A DNA stretch of 64,000 bases. Source: Roseivirga pacifica (lineage in GTDB: Bacteria; Bacteroidota; Bacteroidia; Cytophagales; Cyclobacteriaceae). Within the stretch, counting starts at the first letter, position 1, and the number at the start of each line of letters is the position of its first letter. Both the position numbers and the translations under genes were made by a program. The stretch covers positions 1,240,001 to 1,304,000 of the forward strand of contig NZ_FOIR01000002.1 of assembly GCF_900111145.1 (NCBI RefSeq). Direction: 5' to 3'. Below, piece after piece: positions 26,925 through 35,333 of the stretch. The notes under the pieces are model-generated. The model was given only the letters and a program-made list of their open reading frames with translations. It did not search any database and was not told where the DNA came from.

Positions 26925-27503
26925 TCAGGCGTTTTCCGAGCCCAATTCTTTTAGTAATTTATCCACGTATAGCCAATCAAGCTTGTGAACCTCGTAATAG
27001 TTCAACATTTCTGTTAACCCAAAACGATCCATGATGTAATCGAGTCCCTCCTTAAACGTGGTATACTCAGAAAGCGTTTCTCCTTCTTTTAAATGGTCAT
27101 GGTTGGCCAAATAATCAGCCATTAGCCCAATATGTTGCTCACTAAAAATCGGATAAACGGTAGGCTTATGGCTGTTGCAATACTCAGAGGCAAACTCCAA
27201 AAGTACTCGATCTTTTCCTCTGTAATGAAAATGAGCAATATTATTTACCACCTGAAGGTCTCCAACACCCAAATGCTCATCAATGTTCAATGACAGAATA
27301 TGGTCTATGATCTCTTCGTGGCAAGCAAGGTCGTGAATCTGATAATGATTAAGCACACTAACCTTCTGTCGAACAGCTTCTTCAGTATTATTAAAAGCAT
27401 GCTCGGCAAAGTACTCCAACTGCTTAACATCGCCTGTAAAAAAATCTTCACGGGCCTTTAAGCGTTGGGCGTATTCCTGTATTTTCTCACGAAAAGTGCT
27501 CAT
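26925..27503 (-). CDS. Conserved hypothetical protein, function unknown
   Basis: 192-residue soluble protein with no domain I recognise, no signal peptide and no membrane segment. It is acidic, rich in His and aromatic residues (for example LNHYQIHDLACHEEIIDHIL and NIAHFHYRGKDRV), and predicted mostly helical. First gene of a two-gene minus-strand run with the antiporter 25 bp downstream; divergent from folE. The conserved-looking His clusters could bind metal, but this is only an impression. Confidence 0.6.
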   Translation of the reverse strand: MSTFREKIQEYAQRLKAREDFFTGDVKQLEYFAEHAFNNTEEAVRQKVSVLNHYQIHDLACHEEIIDHILSLNIDEHLGVGDLQVVNNIAHFHYRGKDRVLLEFASEYCNSHKPTVYPIFSEQHIGLMADYLANHDHLKEGETLSEYTTFKEGLDYIMDRFGLTEMLNYYEVHKLDWLYVDKLLKELGSENA

Positions 27504-27590
27504 AGGTGCGGGTAAAATACAGATTACTAACCGAAAAAATCGACCATTAAAAAGAATTAATTTTAATCTAATGTGGTTATGCCGTTGCGA

Positions 27591-27622
27591 TTTCTAAACA
27601 AAGCGAATAAATCGTACTTTTG
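27591..27622 (+). promoter_or_regulatory. Promoter of folE-cysS-dcd
   Basis: TTTC at 27591-27594, 20-bp spacer, then a perfect -7 element TACTTTTG at 27615-27622. Leaves a leader of about 50 nt to the folE ATG. Confidence 0.65.
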
Positions 27623-27679
27623 CCAAACTTTTCTAAAACCTAGCGGTCTGTAGTAAAGTAGATATTGAAAAATCAAGAA

Positions 27680-28372
27680 ATGGAAGATAAGTCAACTAAG
27701 ATTTCAGAAGAATTATTGAAAGAAGTAGATGAGATTGGAGACAACCACATCATGACTTCCATAGAGACGCCAATGCGACCTGATGCCTTCGAAATGAGTA
27801 ACGAAGAGAAGATCGAGAAGATTGAAAGTTATTTTGAAAAAATAATGCACACATTAGGCCTAGACCTAACTGACGATAGTTTAAAAGGCACTCCTAAAAG
27901 AGTGGCCAAATTATACATTAAAGACTTATTTAAGGGCTTAGACCCAGCCAATAAACCTTCAATGTCTACTTTCGAGAACAAGTATAACTACAACCAAATG
28001 CTGGTTGAAAAGAACATTACTTTGTACTCAAATTGTGAGCACCACTTTTTACCAATTGTGGGTAAAGCACACGTTGCCTACATTCCAAACGGCAGGGTAA
28101 TTGGCCTATCTAAGATTAACAGAATTGTAGATTACTACGCCCGCAGACCGCAGGTACAAGAGCGCCTTGCACTGCAAGTGCTGAACGATCTAAAGCAAGC
28201 GCTTAACACGGAAGATGTTGCCGTTTACGTAGATGCAGAACACATGTGTATTAGCTCTCGTGGAGTATCGGACCAACACTCCTCTACCGTTACTGTTGAA
28301 TACAGTGGCAAATTCAAAGAAGAAAATACCAAAAACGAATTCCTAACCTACATCAACGCACCGCTTAAATGA
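27680..28372 (+). CDS. folE: GTP cyclohydrolase I
   Basis: 230 residues. Converts GTP to dihydroneopterin triphosphate, the first step of tetrahydrofolate synthesis. Zinc ligands are visible in SNCEHHFLPIVG (Cys and His) and in EHMCISSRGV (second Cys); GRVIGLSKINRIVDYYARR and QERL are family signatures. The ATG at 27680 is preferred over the in-frame TTG at 27665. The first ~45 residues are a variable acidic extension. cysS overlaps its end by 4 bp. Confidence 0.96.
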   Translation: MEDKSTKISEELLKEVDEIGDNHIMTSIETPMRPDAFEMSNEEKIEKIESYFEKIMHTLGLDLTDDSLKGTPKRVAKLYIKDLFKGLDPANKPSMSTFENKYNYNQMLVEKNITLYSNCEHHFLPIVGKAHVAYIPNGRVIGLSKINRIVDYYARRPQVQERLALQVLNDLKQALNTEDVAVYVDAEHMCISSRGVSDQHSSTVTVEYSGKFKEENTKNEFLTYINAPLK

Positions 28373-29880
28373 GCCTTTACGAACAGTACCCAATAAGTCT
28401 GTACAATAACCTAACAAAAGAAAAGGTAAAGTTTGAACCACTAACACCCGGCCGTGTAGGCATGTATGTGTGTGGACCAACCGTTTACAGCGATGTGCAC
28501 TTGGGGAATGTTCGTACGTTTATGTCATTCGATGTGGTGTTTCGCTACCTGGCCTACCTTGGTTACAAGGTGCGCTATGTAAGAAACATTACAGATGTGG
28601 GTCACTTGGTGGGCGATGCTGACGAAGGTGAGGATAAGATTGCGAAAAAAGCGCGTCTAGAAGCCCTAGAGCCAATGGAGGTAGTACAAAAGTACACCAA
28701 CGGCTTTCACGATGTAATGCGCCTCTTCAATATTTTGGAGCCGAGCATCGAGCCGACCGCTACCGGCCACATTGTAGAACAAATAGAATTCATTAAACAG
28801 ATCATCGATAACGGCTATGCTTACGAAGCCAATGGCAATGTTTATTTCGATGTGAAAAAATATAACGAGGATCATCCTTACGGAGAGCTCTCTGGTAGAA
28901 ATACAGAGGAGATGCTCTCGAATACACGCGAATTATCTGGTCAAGATGAAAAGCGTAATGGGCTTGATTTTGCCCTTTGGAAGAAAGCTGATGCAGGTCA
29001 CCTTATGCGCTGGCCTTCACCTTGGGGAATTGGTTTCCCTGGCTGGCATCTGGAGTGCTCCGTAATGAGTACCAAGTACTTAGGAGAAAAATTTGACATT
29101 CACGGTGGTGGTATGGATTTAAAGTTCCCTCACCATGAAGCAGAAATTGCCCAGAATAAAGGCTGCTGCGGAAAAGGTGGAGCCAATTACTGGATTCACG
29201 GCAACATGCTCACTGTAAATGGTCGCAAAATGGCCAAAAGTGAAGGCAATGGGTTTACGCCAGAGCAACTGCTGACTGGCGATCATAAACTGTTGGAACG
29301 CGGTTATTCATCAATGACGGTTCGTTTCTTCATGCTTATGAGCCACTATGCCAGCACACTGGACTTCTCTAATGAGGCACTTCAGGCAGCAGAAAAAGGC
29401 TATAAAAGGTTAATGGCAAGCATTAATCTAATCGATAAATTGCCTGAAGCTGGTACTGGTAAAATTGACGAAGCAAAAACCGCTGAATTAAAAGCAAGCA
29501 TTGAGAAGGCATTTGCGGATTTAAGCGATGACTTTAACACCGCAAAAGCAATTGCCTCATTGTTCGAAATCAGTACCTCAATCAATACGTTCTATCAAAA
29601 TCCAAATCAATTAGCGGTAATAGACAAAGCTACTTTCGACTATGTGATCCAACATTTTAAAGGCATCATTTTCGATATATTGGGCTTGCAAAACGAAACT
29701 TCTGGCGGCCAAAATGCTGAGCTACTTGATGGCGTGATGAAAGTGGTGATAGAAATGCGTAAACAAGCCAAATTCGCTAAAAACTATGGCCTTTCTGACC
29801 AAATCAGAGACGATATGAAGGCGATTGGCATTCAAATTAAAGACGAAAAAGGGGGCGAAATGTCCTACAGCATAGACTAA
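28369..29880 (+). CDS. cysS: Cysteinyl-tRNA synthetase
   Basis: 503-residue class I synthetase. The HIGH-type motif is [11 protein letters not shown], the KMSKS motif is KMAKSEGNG, and the zinc ligands are the Cys in VCGPTVY, the Cys in HLECSVMS and the H-H-E of FPHHEAE, which together select cysteine. Overlaps folE by 4 bp and is followed 6 bp later by dcd, so the three housekeeping genes share one transcript. Confidence 0.97.
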   Translation: MSLYEQYPISLYNNLTKEKVKFEPLTPGRVGMYVCGPTVYSDVHLGNVRTFMSFDVVFRYLAYLGYKVRYVRNITDVGHLVGDADEGEDKIAKKARLEALEPMEVVQKYTNGFHDVMRLFNILEPSIEPTATGHIVEQIEFIKQIIDNGYAYEANGNVYFDVKKYNEDHPYGELSGRNTEEMLSNTRELSGQDEKRNGLDFALWKKADAGHLMRWPSPWGIGFPGWHLECSVMSTKYLGEKFDIHGGGMDLKFPHHEAEIAQNKGCCGKGGANYWIHGNMLTVNGRKMAKSEGNGFTPEQLLTGDHKLLERGYSSMTVRFFMLMSHYASTLDFSNEALQAAEKGYKRLMASINLIDKLPEAGTGKIDEAKTAELKASIEKAFADLSDDFNTAKAIASLFEISTSINTFYQNPNQLAVIDKATFDYVIQHFKGIIFDILGLQNETSGGQNAELLDGVMKVVIEMRKQAKFAKNYGLSDQIRDDMKAIGIQIKDEKGGEMSYSID

Positions 29881-29886
29881 TTTTTT

Positions 29887-30405
29887 ATGATTCTTTCAGG
29901 AAGAGAAATCAAGCGTGAAATGGGTAAAGGCATCAATATTGAGCCTTTTAACGAAACGCAAGTAAACCCAAACAGCTACAACCTTAAGCTCCACAACGAG
30001 CTAATGGTGTACACCAACCCCGTGTTGGACATGAAGCAGCCCAATCCGGTTGAAAGCCTTGTGATTCCTGAAGAAGGACTATTGCTGGAAACCAACAAAC
30101 TATACTTGGGCAGAACCGTTGAAAAGACCGAAACCTCTAAGTACGTTCCGATGCTGGAAGGCCGCTCTTCTATCGGTCGTCTGGGCTTGTTCATCCACGT
30201 AACTGCCGGCTTTGGCGACATTGGTTTTAACGGCTACTGGACGCTTGAAATCTTCTGCGTGCAGCCTATCCGCATTTATGCAGGAGTTGACATCTGCCAG
30301 ATATTCTACCACACCATTGAAGGAGACTTCGATACTTACTCAAGCGGCAAATACCAAAACAACGAAGGCATTCAAGCCAGTATGTTGTATAAGGACTTTA
30401 AGTGA
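29887..30405 (+). CDS. dcd: dCTP deaminase
   Basis: 172-residue homotrimeric enzyme making dUTP from dCTP. Family blocks: NPNSYNLKLHNEL near the start, EGRSSIGRLGLFIHVTAGFGD with the catalytic-site residues, the Glu in GYWTLEIF that acts as the general base, and the C-terminal lid SSGKYQNNEGIQAS. Slightly shorter than the ~190-residue E. coli enzyme. Its stop codon lies within the first period-7 array of the following spacer. Confidence 0.94.
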   Translation: MILSGREIKREMGKGINIEPFNETQVNPNSYNLKLHNELMVYTNPVLDMKQPNPVESLVIPEEGLLLETNKLYLGRTVEKTETSKYVPMLEGRSSIGRLGLFIHVTAGFGDIGFNGYWTLEIFCVQPIRIYAGVDICQIFYHTIEGDFDTYSSGKYQNNEGIQASMLYKDFK

Positions 30406-30628
30406 GAAGTCTAGAAGTTCATGGTTCATAGGGTTTCCTATATCCGCTCTCTTTTTACCCTGAGCGCAGCCGAAGGGTCGACCAAGTGGCTTAGTTATCA
30501 GTAAACCAGTTCATTGTTCGAAGTGAACAAACCAGCATTGAACCATGAACTTAAATACTTCCCCCAGCCCTAAAGGGTGAATTCGTTAAACTCAAACCAA
30601 CATTGAACTATGAACCATGAACCGGCCT
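30401..30628. repeat. Spacer with three period-7 arrays and a GC-rich hairpin repeat
   Basis: Degenerate heptamer arrays at 30401-30435 (AAGTTCA TGGTTCA type), 30494-30556 (GTTATCA GTAAACC AGTTCAT ... CATTGAA CCATGAA) and 30601-30628 (CATTGAA CTATGAA CCATGAA). Between them lies CCCTGAGCG...CGAAGGG (30458-30477), an imperfect palindrome of a type that recurs in Bacteroidota intergenic DNA. No gene is visible. Confidence 0.7.
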
Positions 30629-30629
30629 A

Positions 30630-31484
30630 CTAACCAATCCTATCCACAATTTCGCGGATGCGGTTAGCGCGGTTCATAAAGTCTTTCATGCCTTGTTGGT
30701 CTTTCGTTTTCAATAGCTTTTGAAACTGCTGTAGCTCTTCAATATAGGTTGAAAGACCTTCCAACAAATGCTTTCTATTCTGGGTGAAAATAGGCGCCCA
30801 CATATCTGGTGAACTTTTAGCCAAACGTACGGTAGAAGCAAATCCGGATCCGGCCATTTCGAAAATATGCCGCTCCGACTTTTCCTTTCGCATTACGGCA
30901 TTACTGAGTGCGAACGAAGTAATATGGCTTAAATGAGAAACGAAAGCCAAATGCAAGTCGTGCTCTGCTGGTGTCATGTAGGACACACCCATGTTCAGCA
31001 CATCGCAAAGCCGCAAGAACAGGCTCTTATGCTCCTCTCCTGTTTTATCAGCTTCGCAAATGATCATTCGCTTTTGCTGAAAGAGTTCGGCAAAGGCTGC
31101 CTCCGGACCAGAATATTCCGTACCGGCAATTGGGTGCGCGGCCAGAAAACTTTTACGCATTGGATGCTCAGCAACGGCCTCGCAGATCGCCTCTTTTGTA
31201 GAACCAAAATCTACGATTAAACTGTTTTCCTTAGCGTAATCAAGCACCTCAGGCACGAGTCGAGTCAGTGCATCTACAGGGATTCCGAGCACTACCACAT
31301 CAGCCCATTCCGTGGCTTCCTTTATGGACTTAGCCATATCAATCATGCCAATCTCTTGTGCTTTGCTAAGCGCTACCTCGGAGATATCTACACCGCAAAC
31401 TTCAATGGTTTCATCCAAAGCCTTTTTTAAACCTAAAGCAAAAGAACCCGAGATCAGACCAACACCAACTAACGTTATTTTCAT
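30630..31484 (-). CDS. tyrA: Prephenate dehydrogenase
   Basis: 284 residues. NAD-dependent oxidative decarboxylation of prephenate to 4-hydroxyphenylpyruvate in tyrosine synthesis. N-terminal Rossmann fold with GVGLISGSFALGL, then the catalytic region AAHPIAGTEYSGP and the dimerisation helices (LSHITSFALSNAVM). No fused chorismate mutase domain and no ACT domain, so feedback control is not obvious. The aminotransferase gene upstream ends 1 bp before it. Confidence 0.95.
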   Translation of the reverse strand: MKITLVGVGLISGSFALGLKKALDETIEVCGVDISEVALSKAQEIGMIDMAKSIKEATEWADVVVLGIPVDALTRLVPEVLDYAKENSLIVDFGSTKEAICEAVAEHPMRKSFLAAHPIAGTEYSGPEAAFAELFQQKRMIICEADKTGEEHKSLFLRLCDVLNMGVSYMTPAEHDLHLAFVSHLSHITSFALSNAVMRKEKSERHIFEMAGSGFASTVRLAKSSPDMWAPIFTQNRKHLLEGLSTYIEELQQFQKLLKTKDQQGMKDFMNRANRIREIVDRIG

Positions 31485-31485
31485 C

Positions 31486-32637
31486 TTAAATTCTTGAAAT
31501 CGCCTCGTCTAGAATAGCTTCTGTACTACAAAGTGATATGCGCACATAATTTGCACCTTTTTCACCAAATATCACCCCTGGCGTTATGAAAACATTCTTT
31601 TCGTAAAGCAAGTCATCAACCAAAGCTTTGGCACTTTCAAACTTTTCTGGAATATGCGCCCAAATGAACATTCCCTGCTGATCAGTGCTATAGGTACAAC
31701 CAATTTTATCGAGCAATTCGTAAGCCTTTACTCTTCTCGATTCATAAACAGCGTTCAATTCATCGAACCATTCTTGCCTCAGCTTTAGCGCTTCTGTGGC
31801 GGCAAGCATCATTGGTTTGAACATACCCGAATCTACATTGCTTTTCACCTTCAAAATAGTTTTGATGTAATCGGCCCTACCTGCAACCCAGCCCATGCGC
31901 CAGCCCGCCATATTGAACGATTTACTGAGTGAATTGAGCTCCAAAGCCACCTCTTTCGCTCCATTTACAGCGAGTAAACTCAGTGGTTGAGCCTTTGGCA
32001 AAATCATACTATACGGATTGTCATGACAAAGCAGTACACCACGCGCTTTTGCAAAGGCTACCAAACGTTCAAAAGTCTCCAATTGTGCTGAAGCTCCTGT
32101 TGGCATATGCGGATAATTGAGCCACATCAACTTCACTTTATCAGTATTCAGTTCTTCAAGAAAACGCCAGTCCGGTTGGTAGTTATTCATTTCGTCAAGT
32201 GGGTAAGTCACCACTTTGGCTTTGATCATTTGCGCAACGGCCGAATATGCCGGATAAGCCAATTCAGGCACCAACACCTCATCTCCTTCATCTAAAAAAG
32301 CCAATGAAATATGCGTAATCCCCTCCTTTGAGCCAATTAATGGTAACACCTCTTGTTCGGCATCTAAGTCTATTCCGTAAGCCCAATTATTCCATTCGGC
32401 AATGGCCTGTTTAAGCTCAGGAATCCCCACATACGACTGGTAACCGTGTACATCCGTTAATCCCGTAGTTTCCTTTAGCTTTTGTAGCACCTGCGGGGAC
32501 GGCATACCATCGGGGTTACCAATACCCAAATTGAGCACCGGTTTGCCTTCAGCCATCATTTGGCGAATCTCCGCCAACTTCTCTGAGAAGTAATATTCCT
32601 TAACCGTATTAAGCCTTGATGAAGGTTGAATAATCAT
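31486..32637 (-). CDS. Class I/II PLP-dependent aminotransferase, probably aromatic
   Basis: 383 residues, fold type I. The PLP Lys is in SLSKSFNMAGWRMGW; VLNLGIGNPDGMPSP and the C-terminal YVRISLCSTE are family signatures. Related to diaminopimelate/aspartate aminotransferases by sequence, but its position 1 bp before tyrA points to transamination of 4-hydroxyphenylpyruvate or phenylpyruvate (inference from context). Substrate could also be a non-aromatic keto acid. Confidence 0.88.
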   Translation of the reverse strand: MIIQPSSRLNTVKEYYFSEKLAEIRQMMAEGKPVLNLGIGNPDGMPSPQVLQKLKETTGLTDVHGYQSYVGIPELKQAIAEWNNWAYGIDLDAEQEVLPLIGSKEGITHISLAFLDEGDEVLVPELAYPAYSAVAQMIKAKVVTYPLDEMNNYQPDWRFLEELNTDKVKLMWLNYPHMPTGASAQLETFERLVAFAKARGVLLCHDNPYSMILPKAQPLSLLAVNGAKEVALELNSLSKSFNMAGWRMGWVAGRADYIKTILKVKSNVDSGMFKPMMLAATEALKLRQEWFDELNAVYESRRVKAYELLDKIGCTYSTDQQGMFIWAHIPEKFESAKALVDDLLYEKNVFITPGVIFGEKGANYVRISLCSTEAILDEAISRI

Positions 32638-32676
32638 GCACTAAAGATTGGAAGGAATTGGCTGAGTTGAAAGACT

Positions 32677-32684
32677 CAAACTTA
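32677..32684 (-). promoter_or_regulatory. Candidate -7 element TAAGTTTG for aminotransferase-tyrA
   Basis: Perfect TAnnTTTG on the minus strand, 39 bp upstream of the aminotransferase ATG. No TTTG at the -33 position. Confidence 0.45.
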
Positions 32685-32727
32685 GTTTTGTTAAGCACTT
32701 CTTATATTTAAGCTTCAAAACAATTGC

Positions 32728-33087
32728 ATGCAAACGATCACCCACAAAATCAACAATAGCACCTTCGTTGAGGTCTTGTCTGACGAACTAGTCATCAACA
32801 CTATCGAAGATGGTACTGACCTTTTGGCAAACCTCTATTACCAAGGATTTGATGGCGTGATTTTTCATCAGCAAAATGTTACACCTACCTTCTTCGACCT
32901 GAAAACAAAAATGGCAGGTGAGCTACTACAAAAGGCTTCCAACTTCCGCATGCGTGTTATCATTATTGGTGATTTTGAACAAGTAGAAAGCAAAAGCTTA
33001 CAGGACTTTATAAGAGAAAGTAATCGAGGAAACTTGGTGAATTTTGTGAGTAGTTTGAGTGAGGTTACCACCCCGCCCCACTCCTAA
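32728..33087 (+). CDS. DUF4180 domain protein
   Basis: 119 residues, the typical size and shape of DUF4180 (SpoIIAA-like alpha/beta fold): DELVINTIEDGTDLLANLYYQGFDGVIFHQQNVTP and FRMRVIIIGDFE. Function unknown. Its last codons (TTPPHS) lie inside a GC-rich palindromic repeat (33076-33098), so the C-terminal tail may have been rewritten by that element. First of four plus-strand genes that separate tyrA from the aroF-trp block. Confidence 0.8.
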   Translation: MQTITHKINNSTFVEVLSDELVINTIEDGTDLLANLYYQGFDGVIFHQQNVTPTFFDLKTKMAGELLQKASNFRMRVIIIGDFEQVESKSLQDFIRESNRGNLVNFVSSLSEVTTPPHS

Positions 33088-33098
33088 AACAGGAGGGG
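33076..33098. repeat. GC-rich palindromic repeat, copy A
   Basis: CCCC-a-CTCCT, loop AAAAC, AGGAGGGG. Same core as the copy at 33563-33583; overlaps the 3' end of the DUF4180 gene. Confidence 0.6.
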
Positions 33099-33153
33099 AA
33101 TTAGAAAAAATAAAGACTAGCATGATAATTTAGCCAACCAAAATTCAAAGAAA

Positions 33154-33540
33154 ATGCAACTCAAAAAAGTCCATCATATCGCCATTATTTGTAGCGACTA
33201 TGCCATATCAAAGCATTTCTATACCGAAATACTAGGCTTGGAAGTGATTCGTGAAGTATACAGGAAGGAACGCGACTCTTACAAGCTTGACCTGGCACTC
33301 AATGGTGAGTATGTGATCGAACTATTTTCTTTTCCTGACCCGCCCAAACGGCCATCAAGACCTGAGGCACAAGGCCTTAGACACCTGGCCTTTGAGGTTA
33401 AAAACATTGAAAACGCCATAGAAGAACTGTCTTCAAAAGGTGTAGCACTAGAGCCTATCAGAGTGGATGAGTTTACTGGCAAGCGCTTCACCTTCTTTAG
33501 CGACCCTGATGATTTGCCGTTGGAGCTTTACGAGATATAG
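33154..33540 (+). CDS. VOC/glyoxalase-fold protein (YaeR-like)
   Basis: 128 residues of the vicinal oxygen chelate fold: two beta-alpha-beta-beta-beta units. Likely metal ligands are His in KVHHIAII, Glu in YVIELFSFPDPP, His in GLRHLAFEV and Glu in PLELYEI. The FPDPPKRPSRPEA segment marks the YaeR/GloA2-like subgroup. Could be a lactoylglutathione lyase-type or other dioxygenase-like enzyme; the reaction is not known for this subgroup. Confidence 0.88.
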   Translation: MQLKKVHHIAIICSDYAISKHFYTEILGLEVIREVYRKERDSYKLDLALNGEYVIELFSFPDPPKRPSRPEAQGLRHLAFEVKNIENAIEELSSKGVALEPIRVDEFTGKRFTFFSDPDDLPLELYEI

Positions 33541-33562
33541 ACTTTGGTAAAACCACCCCTAA

Positions 33563-33583
33563 CCCCTCCTGAATCAGGAGGGG
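33563..33583. repeat. GC-rich palindromic repeat, copy B
   Basis: Perfect palindrome CCCCTCCTGA-a-TCAGGAGGGG, preceded by CACCCCTAAC. The same core as copy A, so the two flank the VOC gene. Without a T-run it is unlikely to be a standard terminator. Confidence 0.75.
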
Positions 33584-33695
33584 AATAAAGTTTTGGAGCA
33601 TCACAGCAAAAGTATATCGCAATTAACCTTTGGTCACTTTACCTCTTCTTCACCCATTACTTATTAAATTACAACACTAAATATCATATCACCTC

Positions 33696-34241
33696 ATGTC
33701 TTTCAAAACAGTAGCTCAATCGCAAATCACACTTACACAGTTAATGCTTCCATCGCACTCTAATTTTAGTGGAAAAATTCACGGTGGCTTTATCCTCAAC
33801 CTAATGGACCAAGTGGCATTTGCCTGTGCGTCTAAGCATTCAGAGAACTACTGTGTAACGGCCTCTGTAAACCGAGTGGACTTCTTAAACCCGATTGAAG
33901 TTGGTGAGTTGGTTACCCTAAAGGCTTCTATTAACTACACCGGAAGAACCTCAATGGTAGTTGGCGTTCGTGTAGAATCAGAAAACATTCAGACCGGAAA
34001 AATCAAGCATTGTAACTCATCGTATTTTACCATGGTAGCCAAAGGCGATGACGGTAAAAACGTGCCTGTCCCTGGCCTAATTCTATTGGACGATGACAGT
34101 ATAAGACGCTATGCTCGCAGTATTACCAGGCAAGAGCACGCCCGAGAACGAGGTGCAAGCTTTACACCTGAGGAGTTTGTTGCCAGCGAGCATCTTGAAA
34201 TTATTGCGCAGCATAATGCTAAGATTGTTCGTGAAAACTAA
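33696..34241 (+). CDS. Acyl-CoA thioesterase (hotdog fold)
   Basis: 181 residues. The hotdog-fold signature is clear: SNFSGKIHGGFILNLMDQVAFACA, with the catalytic Asp in the central helix, followed by VTASVNRVDFLNPIEVGELVTLKA. This matches the YciA/BACH-like acyl-CoA hydrolases; the C-terminal ~45 residues form a charged helical extension. Hydrolyses acyl-CoA to free acid and CoA; chain length preference unknown. Confidence 0.9.
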   Translation: MSFKTVAQSQITLTQLMLPSHSNFSGKIHGGFILNLMDQVAFACASKHSENYCVTASVNRVDFLNPIEVGELVTLKASINYTGRTSMVVGVRVESENIQTGKIKHCNSSYFTMVAKGDDGKNVPVPGLILLDDDSIRRYARSITRQEHARERGASFTPEEFVASEHLEIIAQHNAKIVREN

Positions 34242-34320
34242 ACTGCAATAAAGAATAATTGACTAATTTCAGTCGACTCAATTCTAAACAGGCCGTTTAG
34301 CAACTCCCCTATTTTTACAC

Positions 34321-35265
34321 ATGAAAAAACTATTACTCATCCTTGCAGTTTGTGCATGCACTAAACTATATGCCCAAGAGAACAGCGACTACATCATCAC
34401 ATTAGCTTCGGACACCATTTATGGCGAGATTTTAAATGAAGATTGGGCTTCACTATCGAAGAAGATCACTTTTTATGACCAAGAGAGTAACGAATATAAA
34501 TACACCTCAGATGACATCAAGGGCTATAATATCCAGGGTTACACCTTCGAACCTATTAATTATAGCGGATTCAACCTGCTTATTATGTCTAGCTTACCGA
34601 AGAGACACTTTATGCTAAAACTTGTGGATGGCAAAGCTAAACTTTATGCTCATTTCCCACTTACTACCGGTTCGAGCCCAAATGATGGAGAAGAACAGCT
34701 CCATCAGATCTTTGACTTGGATGAAGACAACTTCTACCTGGTATATGGTCATGAGGCAAGCGTTCGCATTTACAATGAAGAAGTCATTGATTATGAACGC
34801 CAGGTACTGTTTACTGATTGGCCAGATATACTTTCAGAAATCCCGAACAACTCCAGGTATCCAATTATAGATATGGTGAAATTATACAACTCTACGCCAG
34901 AAAAGAGGTATGACTTCAGTGAAATTAATAACCAAACCGACTCTGTTGATATTTATATTTTTAGAAACTTCAGAAACGAGGATGACCCTGTTGATCTTAA
35001 ACTAAAAATAGGAAAACAAAGGCTACCTGATATTGGCAAGAAAGAGTACCTCCATGTCAGTCTCCCTGATACTTGGAGCTATTATTTGGATATAAAAGGT
35101 AAGCGCGTAAAAGGTTATTTGGAGTTCTTCGCCCGTAAAGACTCTCCGATTCTTTTAGAAATTGACGCTTACATTTTTGGAGAACCACACATTCGAGTAA
35201 TTACGCCAGAGGAAGCATTGGAATACTACCTTCCTGAAGCGACAGAAATAAGGGTTAAGGATTAG
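34321..35265 (+). CDS. Secreted protein of unknown function
   Basis: 314 residues with an N-terminal signal peptide (MKKLLLILAVCACTKLYAQ, cleavage after YAQ). The mature part begins IITLASDTIYGEI, a pattern often seen at the start of Bacteroidota secreted beta-rich proteins, followed by strands and a C-terminal domain rich in Leu/Tyr/Asp. No enzymatic motif recognised. It is a single gene, with no partner on the same strand nearby, convergent with aroF. Confidence 0.7.
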   Translation: MKKLLLILAVCACTKLYAQENSDYIITLASDTIYGEILNEDWASLSKKITFYDQESNEYKYTSDDIKGYNIQGYTFEPINYSGFNLLIMSSLPKRHFMLKLVDGKAKLYAHFPLTTGSSPNDGEEQLHQIFDLDEDNFYLVYGHEASVRIYNEEVIDYERQVLFTDWPDILSEIPNNSRYPIIDMVKLYNSTPEKRYDFSEINNQTDSVDIYIFRNFRNEDDPVDLKLKIGKQRLPDIGKKEYLHVSLPDTWSYYLDIKGKRVKGYLEFFARKDSPILLEIDAYIFGEPHIRVITPEEALEYYLPEATEIRVKD

Positions 35266-35288
35266 AAGGGAAAAGAGGTGACTAAAGC

Positions 35289-35317
35289 ACCGTCACTCCT
35301 TGGGTAGGAATGACGGT
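35289..35317. repeat. REP-like hairpin between the secreted protein and aroF
   Basis: ACCGTCAcTCCT, loop TGGGT, AGGAaTGACGGT (one mismatch). The form CGTCAxTCC...GGAATGACG resembles widespread intergenic REP elements. Sits between two convergent genes and may help stop transcription, but has no T-run. Confidence 0.6.
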
Positions 35318-35333
35318 TCAAAAGTATTAGTCT

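Noticed and set aside
30401-30628. CRISPR-like array
   Set aside because: Units are 7 bp, degenerate and without unique spacers; no cas genes nearby.
35269-35333. Terminator for aroF
   Set aside because: The hairpin at 35289-35317 has no T-run on either strand, so I list it as a REP-like repeat only.
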